Part shown: positions 21,605 to 31,739 of the stretch, one piece after another
How the letters are laid out: every line of letters starts with the position of its first letter
Position numbering within the stretch: the first letter of the stretch is position 1
NCBI GenBank assembly: GCA_030765065.1
Contig: CM060975.1
Coordinates: 261,711,816 to 261,775,815 of the forward strand
DNA from: Deroplatys truncata
Lineage: Eukaryota; Arthropoda; Insecta; Mantodea; Mantidae
DNA length: 64,000 bases
Direction: 5' to 3'
The notes under the pieces: generated by a model
What the model saw: only the letters and a program-made list of their open reading frames with translations
Databases searched by the model: none
Told to the model about the DNA's origin: nothing
Made by a program: the position numbers and the translations under genes

Positions 21605-21830
21605 TTATGTCCTGGACATGCAAAGAGAATGTAATGCACCACATAGCAACCAGCGCTTAAAAATTTGACTATCGCTTAAAACCTACGATATTCCCCTTGC
21701 ATCTACAAGAAAATTAGCAATAAGATTGACATCTCGATATCTCGATTAACATGAAGCATATGGAGAATAAGCATTTGTAAAAATAGTTTGTACAAGAGTA
21801 GAGAATGTCATGTGAGTGTAACACATCAGA
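21605..21830 (-). mobile_element. HINE 5'-end segment without a 3' end
   Basis: Only the 5' portion of a HINE of the H9 subfamily (ATGTCCTGGACATGCAAAGAG to ...GTGTAACACATCAGA). It directly abuts the 5' end of H8 through a T-run and is followed by H7. The missing 3' part is not found elsewhere in the nest, so this is either a deletion product or part of a unit with two successive 5' ends. Confidence 0.8.
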
Positions 21831-21835
21831 TTTTT

Positions 21836-22259
21836 CTCTTTGCATGGCTACGAGGAAAAATACTAATTTCGACTTAGTGGTAGAAGCATGTTAAAGGACT
21901 TGACAATTCAAAGCAATACCTTGGAAATGATAAATTACTAAATGACATAACAGTGTGTGCATTATTGAGATCTGCATTTTTGTGTAGTTTGTCTAACCTT
22001 GTTTACAAAGGCATTTAGAATGAAGAGGTCTTCACAAAGCCCCTAGAAAATTTAAGATATGCATTTTTATAGGATATTTTATCAAAGTATTTGGGGCCGT
22101 TTTTGATAAAATTAAAAATAACGGAAAATGTTTGCATTTAAATGGTAGTTTTGGGTGGGGGTTTTCTTTAAAATTTTCGGTTCCATGCTTGGAAGACACT
22201 GAACTTAAATATCAAATTTGTTGTTTAACTCAACTCACTTTTCGTTTTTAAGCTATGCT

Positions 22260-22304
<45 letters not shown>

Positions 22305-22432
22305 CACAAAGGCGCGCGGGACCTTTTTGATTCAAGGAATCTCAAAACATGAAATCTCGGTATTATCGAATTTTTGGGCGGAATGCAATATTTCCTCTAC
22401 TTACTATAGGAAAGTAGTTGAGAAAGTAAAAA
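21836..22432 (+). mobile_element. HINE (H7), 3' part
   Basis: Continues H7: TTTGCATGGCTACG, a worn core, GGAAGACACTGAACTTAAATATC, a long CA microsatellite at about 22262-22310, GAAATCTCGG, GGGCGGAATGCAATATTTCC and the terminal hairpin ending AGAAAGTAAAAA at 22432. Confidence 0.85.
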
Positions 22433-22439
22433 TGTTGAG

Positions 22440-23640
22440 TGCAGTTGTAAGGTGTCCCGTGGAAAGGGTTGGAGAGTGATGCTCCAATTCTCCATGGGGG
22501 TGCGGATTTTTCAGGTCATATTTAGTGCCAGTACCACTCTGCGTCACGAGAAATATAAGGAACTACGATCTGTGAGTCGCAAAACCTACAATCGACTTGC
22601 GGACGCGTGGTCTGACTAAATCATCTCGTACAACTCTTCCGTGTACTTGTAGGAGGTAGACTTGCAATGGGTTTGATAGGCCTTGGTGCTTAGTGAGCTG
22701 TCATGCCACAGGTTATTATTAACAGGCTAGGGATAGGGTACAACTTAAGAGTGAAGTGAAGATTACTATACATCGAATAGGGTTGAGTGAGGTGGCGTAT
22801 TGTGGTGTTGTTTACATGTGAGGCCGTGTAAGTCGTTTCACAACTAGAGGCATAATACACCTCTTTCTCATGTCATTATGTGTCTTATTTTATTTTCCGC
22901 CAAACACTAGACACTACTGTTTACTGTAGCAACTAAGGCAGCACATTGGCGTCTTTGTATACATCAGAGGTACTGTGTTTACGGAACTCTATATTAAGGT
23001 TGAGCATACATTGGTTGCTAAATTGTCTGGATTCTTAGCCTGATTATTTTTGAGAGGGGATCAACAATTTAACAGAATTGTTGTAAAGAGAAATGAAGAT
23101 TAAGATCATATCTGTACTCATGACAGTCGTTCTGTCCATTCATGGTATCCCGTAAGGGGGGGTTGCGACCACTTCAGCTGCCCTAGTGCGGGCGCTGCGT
23201 ACCCTGAGCACTCGTGGTACTTCTGACGTTACTAGAAGTACGCTGGGCCTAACATTCGAGCCCCTCCCGAAAGGGAGCTGTTCGGTTTGGGTTGGACTTG
23301 GCGGGGCAGTGGTTCCGGTACCTATGGGAGATTGGGTACGTCTGCCTGGTTTATCCGCCCAGGCGGGGTTGTGAGACGCCTCGATGTTCTCCGGCACCAA
23401 TCGAGAGAGAGAGAGCTGGCATGGTAGATTGCTGTCGGTCTTACCAAGGTTACTATTGGTAGTCGCCCCCGTGGGGATGACGCGCGTAAGTAGCGTAATA
23501 TCTACTTCATCCTCGCATGGCGTTTTTAGACTCTAGGTATTGGCCTAATTGTAAACCCCCACGCTGTAAACCCTGGGTATTGAATGGGGGCTTGGGCTAA
23601 GCTCTTGCCCTGCTAGACCTCACACGGCCTGTCCATTGCT
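22440..23640. other. GC-rich block of unknown nature
   Basis: A clear compositional break, most marked at 23140-23630, with CpG-containing words (GCGGGCGCTGCG, GACGCGCGTAAG). Short inverted repeats occur, such as CCCTCCCGAAAGGGAG near 23264 and CCTGGTTTATCCGCCCAGG near 23346. Open frames on both strands (62 and 86 codons) look unlike any protein I know. Possible identities are the 5' UTR of a LINE, a structured RNA gene or a promoter region; none is shown by the sequence. The boundaries are approximate. Confidence 0.5.
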
Positions 23641-24421
23641 GGTGTACACAAATGGTATTCGTTGTATTTCATAGCGAGGAATATACAAACCTTTGCTATT
23701 TTGAGGGATCTAGTCTTGTGATTTTGGTATTTTCAAGAAGAGCATACTGCAAGTTATGTAGTAAGTAACACATAAAGATCAAAATCTTTAAATACTATAA
23801 TCGAAATTGAACACCTTTATCTTGAGCGTCAATACTACCAGTATCTGAAAAATATTCTTTGTATTGGCGGAGGAAAATAATCACGGAAGGATGAGTACTG
23901 AATTGATTATATCGATATAAAACTGCAGTTATTTAGTATAAACCAAAAATAGGATACAATATAGCTACAAAAGCACTTAAAGTAGGGATGCTTTATAGAA
24001 TCCTCAACTAAAGACGACTGTGTTATAAAGACAACAAATGTGTTTCAAAGAGCATTGCAACACTGTGCGCTAATGTATAGGATGTGTGAATTTCAACATT
24101 ACCTCTACCTCAAACGCAGATGCTGAAACAGGCTAAGTCCAAATGTAACGTCGAAAAGCAGAGATAACAGTTGACAAAAGAGAAGTGCTAAAAGCTCCTT
24201 TTATCTTTAGAAATACTTAACATCTTAAAAGAGTAGTGCATCACCGGTAAAGAACTGACACGCCACTCTTAGAAAGACACGTTTATCGGACCCCCCCCTT
24301 GAAAATTACGAGCTCTGGAACGCTACAACGTATTTTGTAAGAAACAGGGGAAAACAAACATCATGTTGACTTTTTCCACTTACTGCAAATCATCATCTCT
24401 CAACAATTAAAGAATAGAATT
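23641..24421. other. No recognised gene
   Basis: AT-rich flank with no protein-like open frame or known repeat. Confidence 0.4.
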
Positions 24422-24814
24422 AATGTTTTTCCACACAAGCCGTGTGTTGGACAGGGTGGAAAGGTAGAATCAGACACTGAAAAATTCAATGCCATGCCAG
24501 GATTTGAACCACGGATCTCCCGGTCTCCGTCCGCTTGCTCTAGGCACTGAGCTACCATGGCAACATGCCGGTACGACATTAAATTCTCCAGCTGATTAGC
24601 AATTTCCCGGTAAACCTCAAGGAGATCCCAAATTGTATTGAGATGACATACCCCAATATCGACTTACAATGTTGTAAGTACTTTAAGGCCCGGGCTTCAT
24701 AGTTTCGACCACTATTAGGTCAATCAACGGAATTAATTGTTCTTCCACACAAGCCGTGTGTTGGACAAGGTAGGAAGGGTACAGTCAGACGACTGAAAAA
24801 TTCAATGCCACAGC
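24422..24814 (-). mobile_element. SINE-1, reverse copy of an inverted pair
   Basis: In reverse orientation: the worn start of a head (GGCTGTGGCATTGAATTTTTC), a tail/body (CACACGGCTTGTGTGG, GAATTAATTCCG or similar, TAGTGGTCGAAAC, AGCCCGGGCCTTAAAG), then a complete tRNA-like head with box A AGCTCAGTGCCTAGAGCAAG and box B GGTTCAAATCC, and a final tail to 24422. It is a dimer-like copy, joined head-to-head at about 24815 to the forward copy. Confidence 0.8.
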
Positions 24815-25042
24815 CGGGATTGTAGGTCGCCATTGGTGTATGTCATCTCAATACATTTTGAGATCTCCTTGTGGTTTACCGGCAAAAAATGCGAATCAGT
24901 TGGGGAATTTAATGTCATACCGGCAAGTTGCCATGGTAGCTCAGTGGTTAGAGCAACAGGACGGAGACGGGGGATCCGTGGTCCAAATCCCGGGTGTGGC
25001 ATTCAGTTTTTCAGCGTCTGATTCTACCTTTCCAATAATTAA
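24815..25042 (+). mobile_element. SINE-1, forward copy of an inverted pair
   Basis: Body GTATGTCATCTCAATACA...GCGAATCAGTTGGGG, tRNA-like head with box A TAGCTCAGTGGTTAGAGCA (24936-24954) and box B GGTCCAAATCCC (24980-24991), then tail TGATTCTACCTTTCC. Together with 24422-24814 it forms an imperfect inverted repeat. Confidence 0.8.
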
Positions 25043-25139
25043 AGAATAGCTTTTTAGCCATTCAATGCTCATTACGGTAAATATTTGCAACTGTGTAATG
25101 CACGGTACTTAAAAAATATTCCTTCGTTGTTTAAGAGAG

Positions 25140-25600
25140 GATTGTTCAGGCTGTCCTTAACACAAATCTCACTCATGTACTTTTGAGGGTTTTCCACTTG
25201 CCGGAGACTGCCCTGTACTCCCATTATCTACCCTTCACGATTTTCCCAGCCCTCTTCCAGTAAATTATGTCGCCTCATCGTTTGAAACACTTTGGATTTC
25301 CCAGATGCTCTCGGGTGACCCCGCTTCCTTCCTCTAGAGGGGAACCATTTCGCATGTCCTAGGTGACCTCTCCTCATTCATCCTATTAACGTGTCCGTAC
25401 CATTGTAGGGTTCGCCTTTCAAACCTGCCGATAACTGTTTCTTGCATTTACATTAATTGTCTTGCTTCTGCATTTCTCCTTCCAAATGCGGATATTCTGG
25501 TCCGTCTGCGAATCTCATTCCAACTGCACTGCCTGTATTTTACGTTTCTACCCTTCTACCAGCGACTATCCCTCAGCACCGTGCTTTAATATGCTCTCTA
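25140..25600 (-). pseudogene. LINE ORF2 C-terminal fragment
   Basis: The - strand contains a worn RRRTRISAFGRRNAEAR, then ERRTLQWYGHVNRMNEER and a Gly/Pro-containing RKEAGSP segment. The WYGHV.RM..ER signature is typical of the C-terminal end of polymerase proteins of many insect non-LTR retrotransposons (RTE- and I-like groups). Stops are frequent and no RT motif is nearby, so it is a short dead 3' fragment. It is not of the same clade as the R1-type LINE at 3811-6440. Confidence 0.7.
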
Positions 25601-25688
25601 TTCCCACTTGGAGAATTTCGTTTCACTTTTCTGAAAACCATTAAGCGGAATGATGGCGGTACTTTTATGTGTTTTAAACAGATCTACA
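25601..25688 (+). mobile_element. HINE (H11), left remnant
   Basis: Worn sense-orientation stretch ending TATGTGTTTTAAACAGATCTACA just before a T-run. It matches the family core that reads TTTTAACGCGATCTACATTTTTTGTGTAG. H10 is inserted at that T-run and the core resumes at 26598 with GGTGTAGTAAGGTTTACC. Confidence 0.65.
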
Positions 25689-25689
25689 T

Positions 25690-26592
25690 TTTTACTTTCT
25701 CTACTACGTACAGTAAGTAGGGGAAGTATTATATTCCACCCAATAATTCGATACCGAGATTTCACCGGAAATACATGTTTTAAGATACCCTGAATCCAAA
25801 AAAAGCATTTTTGAAAACATGTCCGCGCGCGTGTGTGTGTGTGTGTGTCTGTGAACAGCATAACTCATAAACGAGCAGTCGAATAAACACCAAACTTGGT
25901 ATTTAGGTTCAGTATCTTCCAGAGATGCGACACGAAGGGTTTCAAGAAAATCCTCCACCCCATATTACCCTTCATATGGAAGATTTTTCGAAAAACTTTA
26001 ATTTTCTCAAAAATGGTTATAACGATTTTGATTAAAATATCATAGTTTTAAGATATTTTTATGACAAATAAAATGTATATCTTGAATTTTCTGGGAATGT
26101 CTCCAAAATTATTCTTCATTGTGAACGACTTTTGCATAACTGGTAAACCATAAGAGATAGACAAAATTTTACTACACAAAAAATGTAGATCACGTTAAAA
26201 TACACAATTTATGTCATATAATTTTTTTTGTTTAGTGGACCATTTTCGACATATTGTTTGTTATTCCCTTAAATTTTTCAATACTTATTTTCTAAAATGG
26301 GAATTCGTTATTCATTTTTTTTGTCTTGGATATGCAGAGAGTTATAATGTGTCAAAGGGAATGTGCTGCACCTAGCAACCAGCTATTAAGAGATATGTAT
26401 GTGCTTAAAGGCTACTGTATTTCTATATTGCCCTTGTAAATATATTTTCCCCTTACATCTACAAGAAAATTAGCAATAAGATAGAGCCTGCAAATGTTTA
26501 TCTCGATTAACATGAAGTAAATGGAGAAATAAGCGTTTGTAAAAATAGTTTGTACAAGAGTAGAGAAAGTCATGTGAGTGTAACACATAAGA
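25690..26592 (-). mobile_element. HINE (H10), full-length
   Basis: Reverse orientation: hairpin at 25694-25730, conserved blocks, TG/CG microsatellite at about 25823-25852, core with ACCATTTTCGACATATTG, and a 5' region of the H8 type ending AGTAGAGAAAGTCATGTGAGTGTAACACATAAGA. It lies in H11. Confidence 0.9.
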
Positions 26593-26597
26593 TTTTT

Positions 26598-27055
26598 GGT
26601 GTAGTAAGGTTTACCAGTTGTACAGATTATTAAAATTCCTCCCAGAAGAAGACTTCACGGGCTACTCCCAGAAAATTCAAGATATACATCTAATTTGCCA
26701 CGCAAGTACTTATATATATATATGATATTTCATCAAAATATTTAAGGACATTTCGAGTAAATAAAAAGAAATGAAAATATTTCATTTAAAGGACAGTTTG
26801 GGATGCAGGGATTTTCTTTAAACCTTCGTATCTTTCTTCTTAAAAACCGAAGTTAAATATGGAAGTTTGGTATTTATCTAACATTTTAATTCAGAGTTTA
26901 CTATTCACACACAAATATGTGCTTTTTTCTAAAAATGCATTTTTTGGGGGGATTCAAGGTACCCCAAAACATATATTCCGGTAAAATCTCTAAGTAGAGT
27001 TTTTAGGTGAAGTAGAATACTTTTGTTACCTATTAAAGGTAGATGGCAGAGAAAG
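26598..27055 (+). mobile_element. HINE (H11), right part
   Basis: Old sense copy: GTAAGGTTTACCAGTTGTAC, CCAGAAAATTCAAGATATACATC, TTTGGGATGCAGGGATTTTC, AAGTTTGGTATTTATC, a nearly lost CA tract (CACACACAAATATGTG), CAAAACATATATTCCGGTAAAATC, and a worn 3' end near GGCAGAGAAAG. A TA dinucleotide run lies at about 26709-26722. Confidence 0.8.
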
Positions 27056-27209
27056 CAGTGAACAGTAGCAGATAGAGAAAGTGCATCGGTCACTACGCGA
27101 TTGTACTGTTTTTCTTAGTTTTCTGGGCGCGTTGTTGTGAGCTGAATCTGGAGCATATAATTACCGATATAATATTTAATTACTTACATTAATGTAGGTT
27201 CCTGTAGAT

Positions 27210-28150
27210 GTGTCTCTTGCCTCGGTTTAGCTCTGGTATGTATTACGGTCGAACAAGTATCTCTTCATCAGGGCCTAGTAGTGGAAAGGAACTTATAATG
27301 AATAAACGGTACACAGTTCAGAATGATAACACAAGTGGGTGGAATTAAACTTGTCAAGACTTTATTTCTAATGAATGTTTAAAGTTAACACCCTCGCTGA
27401 TAGCTAACTATTTATTGGTGAAACTTATACCCTGATGGCTTGTATTGTTGTTAACAGTTAACATTTCTAAGTCACCGTGTAGCTGTTTTAATAAAAAAAT
27501 CTCCTGCTTACACAATTTACCTCGACCAACTTAGATATTGTTCCTTAATCTGAGTATACTGTATTTGTTGAAAAATTCACATTATTAAGCAAAATTATTA
27601 CACTATATACTCAAGACATCACAAAACACGTCTTTACTTCTTGACGGTGAACTAGCAACTCGTAAACCTGGGTAAGCTATTCTCAAATACCACCTTAAGA
27701 AAATGTTTTAAATCTGTTTGTTTCATTGGTTGCTTGTTGTTCACGTTAAACATTTAAAACTCTACCATTCGCTGCCAGGAATCACATGACATACGTTCTA
27801 ATTGGGTGTTGTGGTATCAACCCTCTTAAGGAAATTTCCAACAATCGCCCTCGGCGTTGTATACACAAAAGAACGAGGCAAAGCTAATGTATATTTCTGT
27901 ACCTAACAGTTCTCTCGACACCGAAATAACAACTCTTCACACTTTAAGGCACCATCAGTTTCTACCAAAAATACATTTACATATACACTATCACTTAAAA
28001 TATTATCAGACAGACATACATACGTAAGTAAATATATTCAGACCTAAATTAATATTGTTTATATTTATATACTATTAGAGTGGATTAATTATTATACTCG
28101 TTATTAAACTAATTGACATTAATGATGTAACAGAAGTACTGCCTCAAAAA
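27210..28150 (-). mobile_element. LTR-like repeat, fossil copy 1
   Basis: In reverse orientation it begins TTTTTGAGGCAGTACTTCTG and ends with CCCTGATGAAGAGATAC...AACCGAGGCAAGAGAC. Both ends match the copies at 43505-44235 and 54440-55195, while the middle is more diverged. A CCAAT-like word (CAACCAATGAAAC) and an AATAAAG poly(A)-signal-like word precede the end. Consistent with a solo long terminal repeat of a retroelement; no internal coding region is attached. Confidence 0.5.
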
Positions 28151-29007
28151 TCGCGTATATCTTATTTATCAGGTCCAGAAATATGTATTTCAAATAATTG
28201 AAACTGTATGTTGTCCTGTTAAGAGATACTGCGGAATGGCCCGCATACAACTTGTTGTGTGATGTTCTAATATTGCACACACACTCACTCTTTGACCCTT
28301 ATGATAACACTGCCCATCACTTTCACTTTCTGATGTAATGTGATAACATGATGGCTTCCTGAGAGCAATCTGCTTCCTCATTCCCCTCACAAGCTTACCA
28401 ATCTGATAATTTCACTAATAGCTTTCTCTTTGAGCTTGTAACATGCTCCCCTTCCGCATTCTGTTTTCAAAAGCACCATTATCTCTTTTCAACTTAACCA
28501 CGACGTAACTCTTGCCACCACTGCACCGCTTTTAGACCCGGGAGTGGCAGAAAAGCAGAATTTTTATTCGGCAATTTCGCACTGCTGTGTCATTTTCGGT
28601 TGCTTTCTAAAGAATTTAGATTTATATTTCTACCTATATTTCTTTTTTTGCAAAACCAACACCAGTTTATACCTCTAAAAATAGCAGTATAAGAATTACA
28701 ATACATATTTTTCAATCTAGACTAGAATTATTTTGTTAAGTGAAATATTTACAATGGAGCATTAACACACTCCTTAAAATCACACAATCACAGCACTAAA
28801 TGAAGGGAAAAAATTAAAAAAAAACCACATGTGTTACCCTTCTGCATTCACTACAAATGCACACATTCTTCACATTATACAACGATGACGAAAGTGCTTT
28901 CTTTCTCTGAGTCCCAGCAATGGAAACCTCATATATTCACAATATAACCGGGAACGGAAAAAGAGTCTCATTCCCCTATATAGCACCCATTAGCTTGAAA
29001 TAAATCT
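28151..29007. other. No recognised gene
   Basis: AT-rich DNA with no recognised protein or repeat. Confidence 0.4.
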
Positions 29008-29290
29008 CGTCGTCCTTCGTGGTGTACTGGTTACCAGTTAGCTACTAGTTCCCGAGCTCGCGGGTTCAAACCCGGCGGAGCGCAATGGATTTTTTTCGGG
29101 TGTAAAAATCCTTAGCATGGTTTCCTTCGGAAGGCAAGTAAAGCCGGTGCCGTGGTCGTAGTTTCACGGCACGTAAAAGAACCTCAATCCTGGTAAAGAG
29201 GCCTCTGAGCAAACTTTCCCGTCTTTCACGCCCAATATAGAATGTGACGCTAAGAACCATAGTAGTTGAAGAGCGTCCATAAATAAAACT
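29008..29290 (+). mobile_element. tRNA-derived SINE, family 2 (SINE-2)
   Basis: Forward copy. Box A region TGGTGTACTGGTTACCAG, box B GGGTTCAAACCC at 29062-29073, then TTTTTTCGGGTGTAAAAATCC, TTTCCTTCGGAAGG, GTAAAGCCGGTGCCGTGG, CACGGCACGTAAAAGAACCTC, AAGAGGCCTCTGAGC, and a tail AGCGTCCATAAATAAAACTC. The ending AAATAAAACTC is shared with the copy at 44622-44888. It is the least worn of the three. Confidence 0.88.
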
Positions 29291-30169
29291 CATTTTAATT
29301 TTTTGAAACACATCTCAAGAAACAAATATAAACCAATGGGGGTGTCATTTTCGGTGTCAAACGAAGGAGTAGTCGCAATAACCTGTGTTAAGGAATTCAA
29401 CTGTGATTTACGGAATGGCTAGCCCAATGTAACATATCAACTCAGTCCAGTAGAGGGAAGGGTGGTTGAAAAATCAGTTACCTGCAGAACTGAAATGACC
29501 AAATGTTTGTAAAACGTTTCTTGTGAGATAGATATGAAAATGAGGTCTATATTGCTGCCATCATCGAACGATTGGCACCTATAGATAATTATTTTGATGT
29601 ATTTGATAATTTCACTAATCATTTCGGTCCATAAGCGTTTAGTTTTTATTATATGATGATGATTATTATTATTATTAATATTATCTATTGTTGACCTTTT
29701 GCACTCGGCCCATCTTTTGTAATAACATAAGCACTTGTCATTCGAATGTGTGAAATTGAAGGGAGGTATGTCAGAACCAACTTATATCTTCTTTCCTGTA
29801 TTAGGCCTTTCTTATGCTTTCCAGAATATTCTTTTGTGAACGCTAGAACAATTATGAGGCAGAATTCACTTTGTTATTAATTAAATACCAGCAGAATACA
29901 AGGGTCAGTCTGAAAGTTTCCAGAATGGGTAACAACTAGTTGTAACATACCAGTGCAGATTTTTCTACCTTTAGATTGAAGTTTGGATAGCAACTTGTGC
30001 AAACGGAGCGCTACAGCAATGTGTAGTGTTAGCATTACCGTGTGTGTGATGGGAGTCCCATAATGAACACAATTATTAAATTGAGCGCCTCTGTCGTTTA
30101 TTAAGTTGCCGGACCTAAATTTAACAAATATCGTCTTGTTTGTATTGCGATTAACGAACCTCATTAACT
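29291..30169. other. No recognised gene; ATT microsatellite
   Basis: Includes an (ATT)n-like tract at about 29657-29685. From about 29885 (CAGTCTGAAAGTTTCCAG) the sequence may be the 5' non-coding part of the mariner relic that follows, but no inverted terminal repeat was confirmed. Confidence 0.4.
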
Positions 30170-31190
30170 ATTTTCGTTAATTTGTATTGTTATGTGCTAA
30201 AATTGAGGGATACACAAAGGATCAAAGTGTCCAGATACTGAAGCTGCATTTTAAGCAAAGTGAATATTATGCAGAGAAGGTTCAAAGTCTTCTTGTGTAA
30301 TTTTTTATAGACAAAATGCGCCTAACATGTAACAAATGCAGAGACAGCACTCTGAAGAAACAGGATCGACAGAGAACATCAAATCACCTGGACATCCTCG
30401 TTCTCGTCGATTGATAGAGAATGTTGCCCTGGCCAGACATAGCTTTGTTACAAGCCCGATGAGTCGATTTGCCACCGTTCTCAACTTCGAGAAATAGTTT
30501 GAAGCAAATTTTAACAACATATCTGTATTGGCATTCTTTTAAGATCCAACTAACACAGCTAAAGCCGACGACCATTTGTAACAATTGGATACTGAGTAAA
30601 CAAGAATTGGGCAGTGATTTCCATAAGAAAATAATTTTCAAAGGCGATCCAGCTAAATGGTAATGCGAATAAGCAAAACTGCATCGAGTATCCTTCCATG
30701 ATGCACGAGAAACAGCTTTATCCAGAATGAGCAACTGTTTGGTGCTGATTACGGACAGATGGACTGATTGCGCCATGCTGTTTTGAAGACAAGATTGGAA
30801 AGGCAGCGACAGTGAATGGTGCTCCTTACCGCGACATAACACCGTTTTTATGGCTGCAATTACAAGAATTGAATAGCAAGACATGTGGTTCCAACAGGAT
30901 GAGGCAACCAATCACACTGTTGTGGCTGAGAGAAAGATAACCTTCCGTCCATCTCTCGCAACGGCGATTAGAATTGGGCACCTGGATCGTGTGTTAGACT
31001 TCATGCGATGAATCTTTATTGGGGCATGTAAAACGTGGTGTTAATGTGAACAATCCTCGAACCATCCCTCAACACAGGATGTAAATTAAAAATGAGTGAA
31101 ATTTAGCCAGAGCTTTGCTCTAAAGTCATTAAAAATGTTTGTCAACAGTGTGAAGGTGTGCCAACGAAGCCATCTGTTTTATTTCATATT
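30170..31190 (+). pseudogene. Mariner-type (DD41D-like) transposase relic
   Basis: The + strand keeps scattered family pieces in order: TKDQSVQILKLHFKQSEYYAEKVQ (shortened here to VQILKLHFKQSEYYAE), then a worn GRPRSSRSIENVALARHS region (about 30390-30450), RNSLKQILTTYLYWHSFKIQ (30488-), FHKKIIFKGDPAKW (first catalytic region, 30620-), MWFQQDEATNHTV (second catalytic Asp, about 30881-) and PELCSKVIKNV near the C-terminus. The family spacing between the second and third catalytic Asp suggests DD41D, but the third Asp region is lost. Multiple stops and frame changes; inactive. The long - strand open frames across it are antisense artefacts. Confidence 0.8.
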
Positions 31191-31283
31191 TCATGGCAGT
31201 GTTTGTGTTTCATATTGACTTAATAATGTTAGCAATTTTCAAATAAATTATGTATTTATTATTAAAATAAACATTCCTTCACT
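31191..31283. other. AT-rich spacer between mariner relic and PLE
   Basis: Short AT-rich sequence; no feature seen. Confidence 0.4.
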
Positions 31284-31290
31284 TACTTCA

Positions 31291-31359
31291 TGATGGTCAA
31301 AGGATGGACGATCGTTTCAAGGCTGCTAAGGCCTCATCATCAGCGATTTGAAAGTCAAC
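31291..31359 (-). ncRNA. Hammerhead ribozyme-like motif, 5' end of PLE
   Basis: On the - strand the core is complete: CTGATGA, a five-pair stem II (GAGGC with GCCTT, closing loop CTTAGCA), GAAAC, a GATC loop closed by two pairs (AC with GT), and cleavage triplet GTC. Stem I could pair TCAAA with TTTGA beyond an internal loop. Minimal hammerheads with such a short stem III are known from PLEs. There is one extra U between CTGATGA and stem II. The motif is antisense to the element's coding strand. Confidence 0.65.
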
Positions 31360-31739
31360 TTTACTGTTAATACTGTTGCAATTGCAACAAAAATAAAATA
31401 TGAGGCAAGCAAGCCCAGGGACTTTTACGGATTTTATACCTGTAACAATTATGTTGACGCAACTTACACTGGGTCCATTAATGGATTTTAATGAAAATCT
31501 TCATGTTTTAACTGCAAAATTGAAGATGTTTGTTAATTTACAAATTAATAAAAGACATGTTGCTGCAGAAATTCTATCCCTGGGTTATGTTTGAAATAAG
31601 TCACTCCAAGTTTTGTAAGAAAGATAGTTAAAACCAATAAACGCAACCAAGCACAGAAAAAGGCGGAAAAGCAAGTTATCTTATGTGAAAGAAATAATCA
31701 TTACAAAAAAATAAATTTTCAGACTTGCACATTTATTAA

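Noticed and set aside
30384-30911. 175-codon open frame on the - strand
   Set aside because: Antisense to the mariner-type transposase relic, whose motifs are on the + strand.
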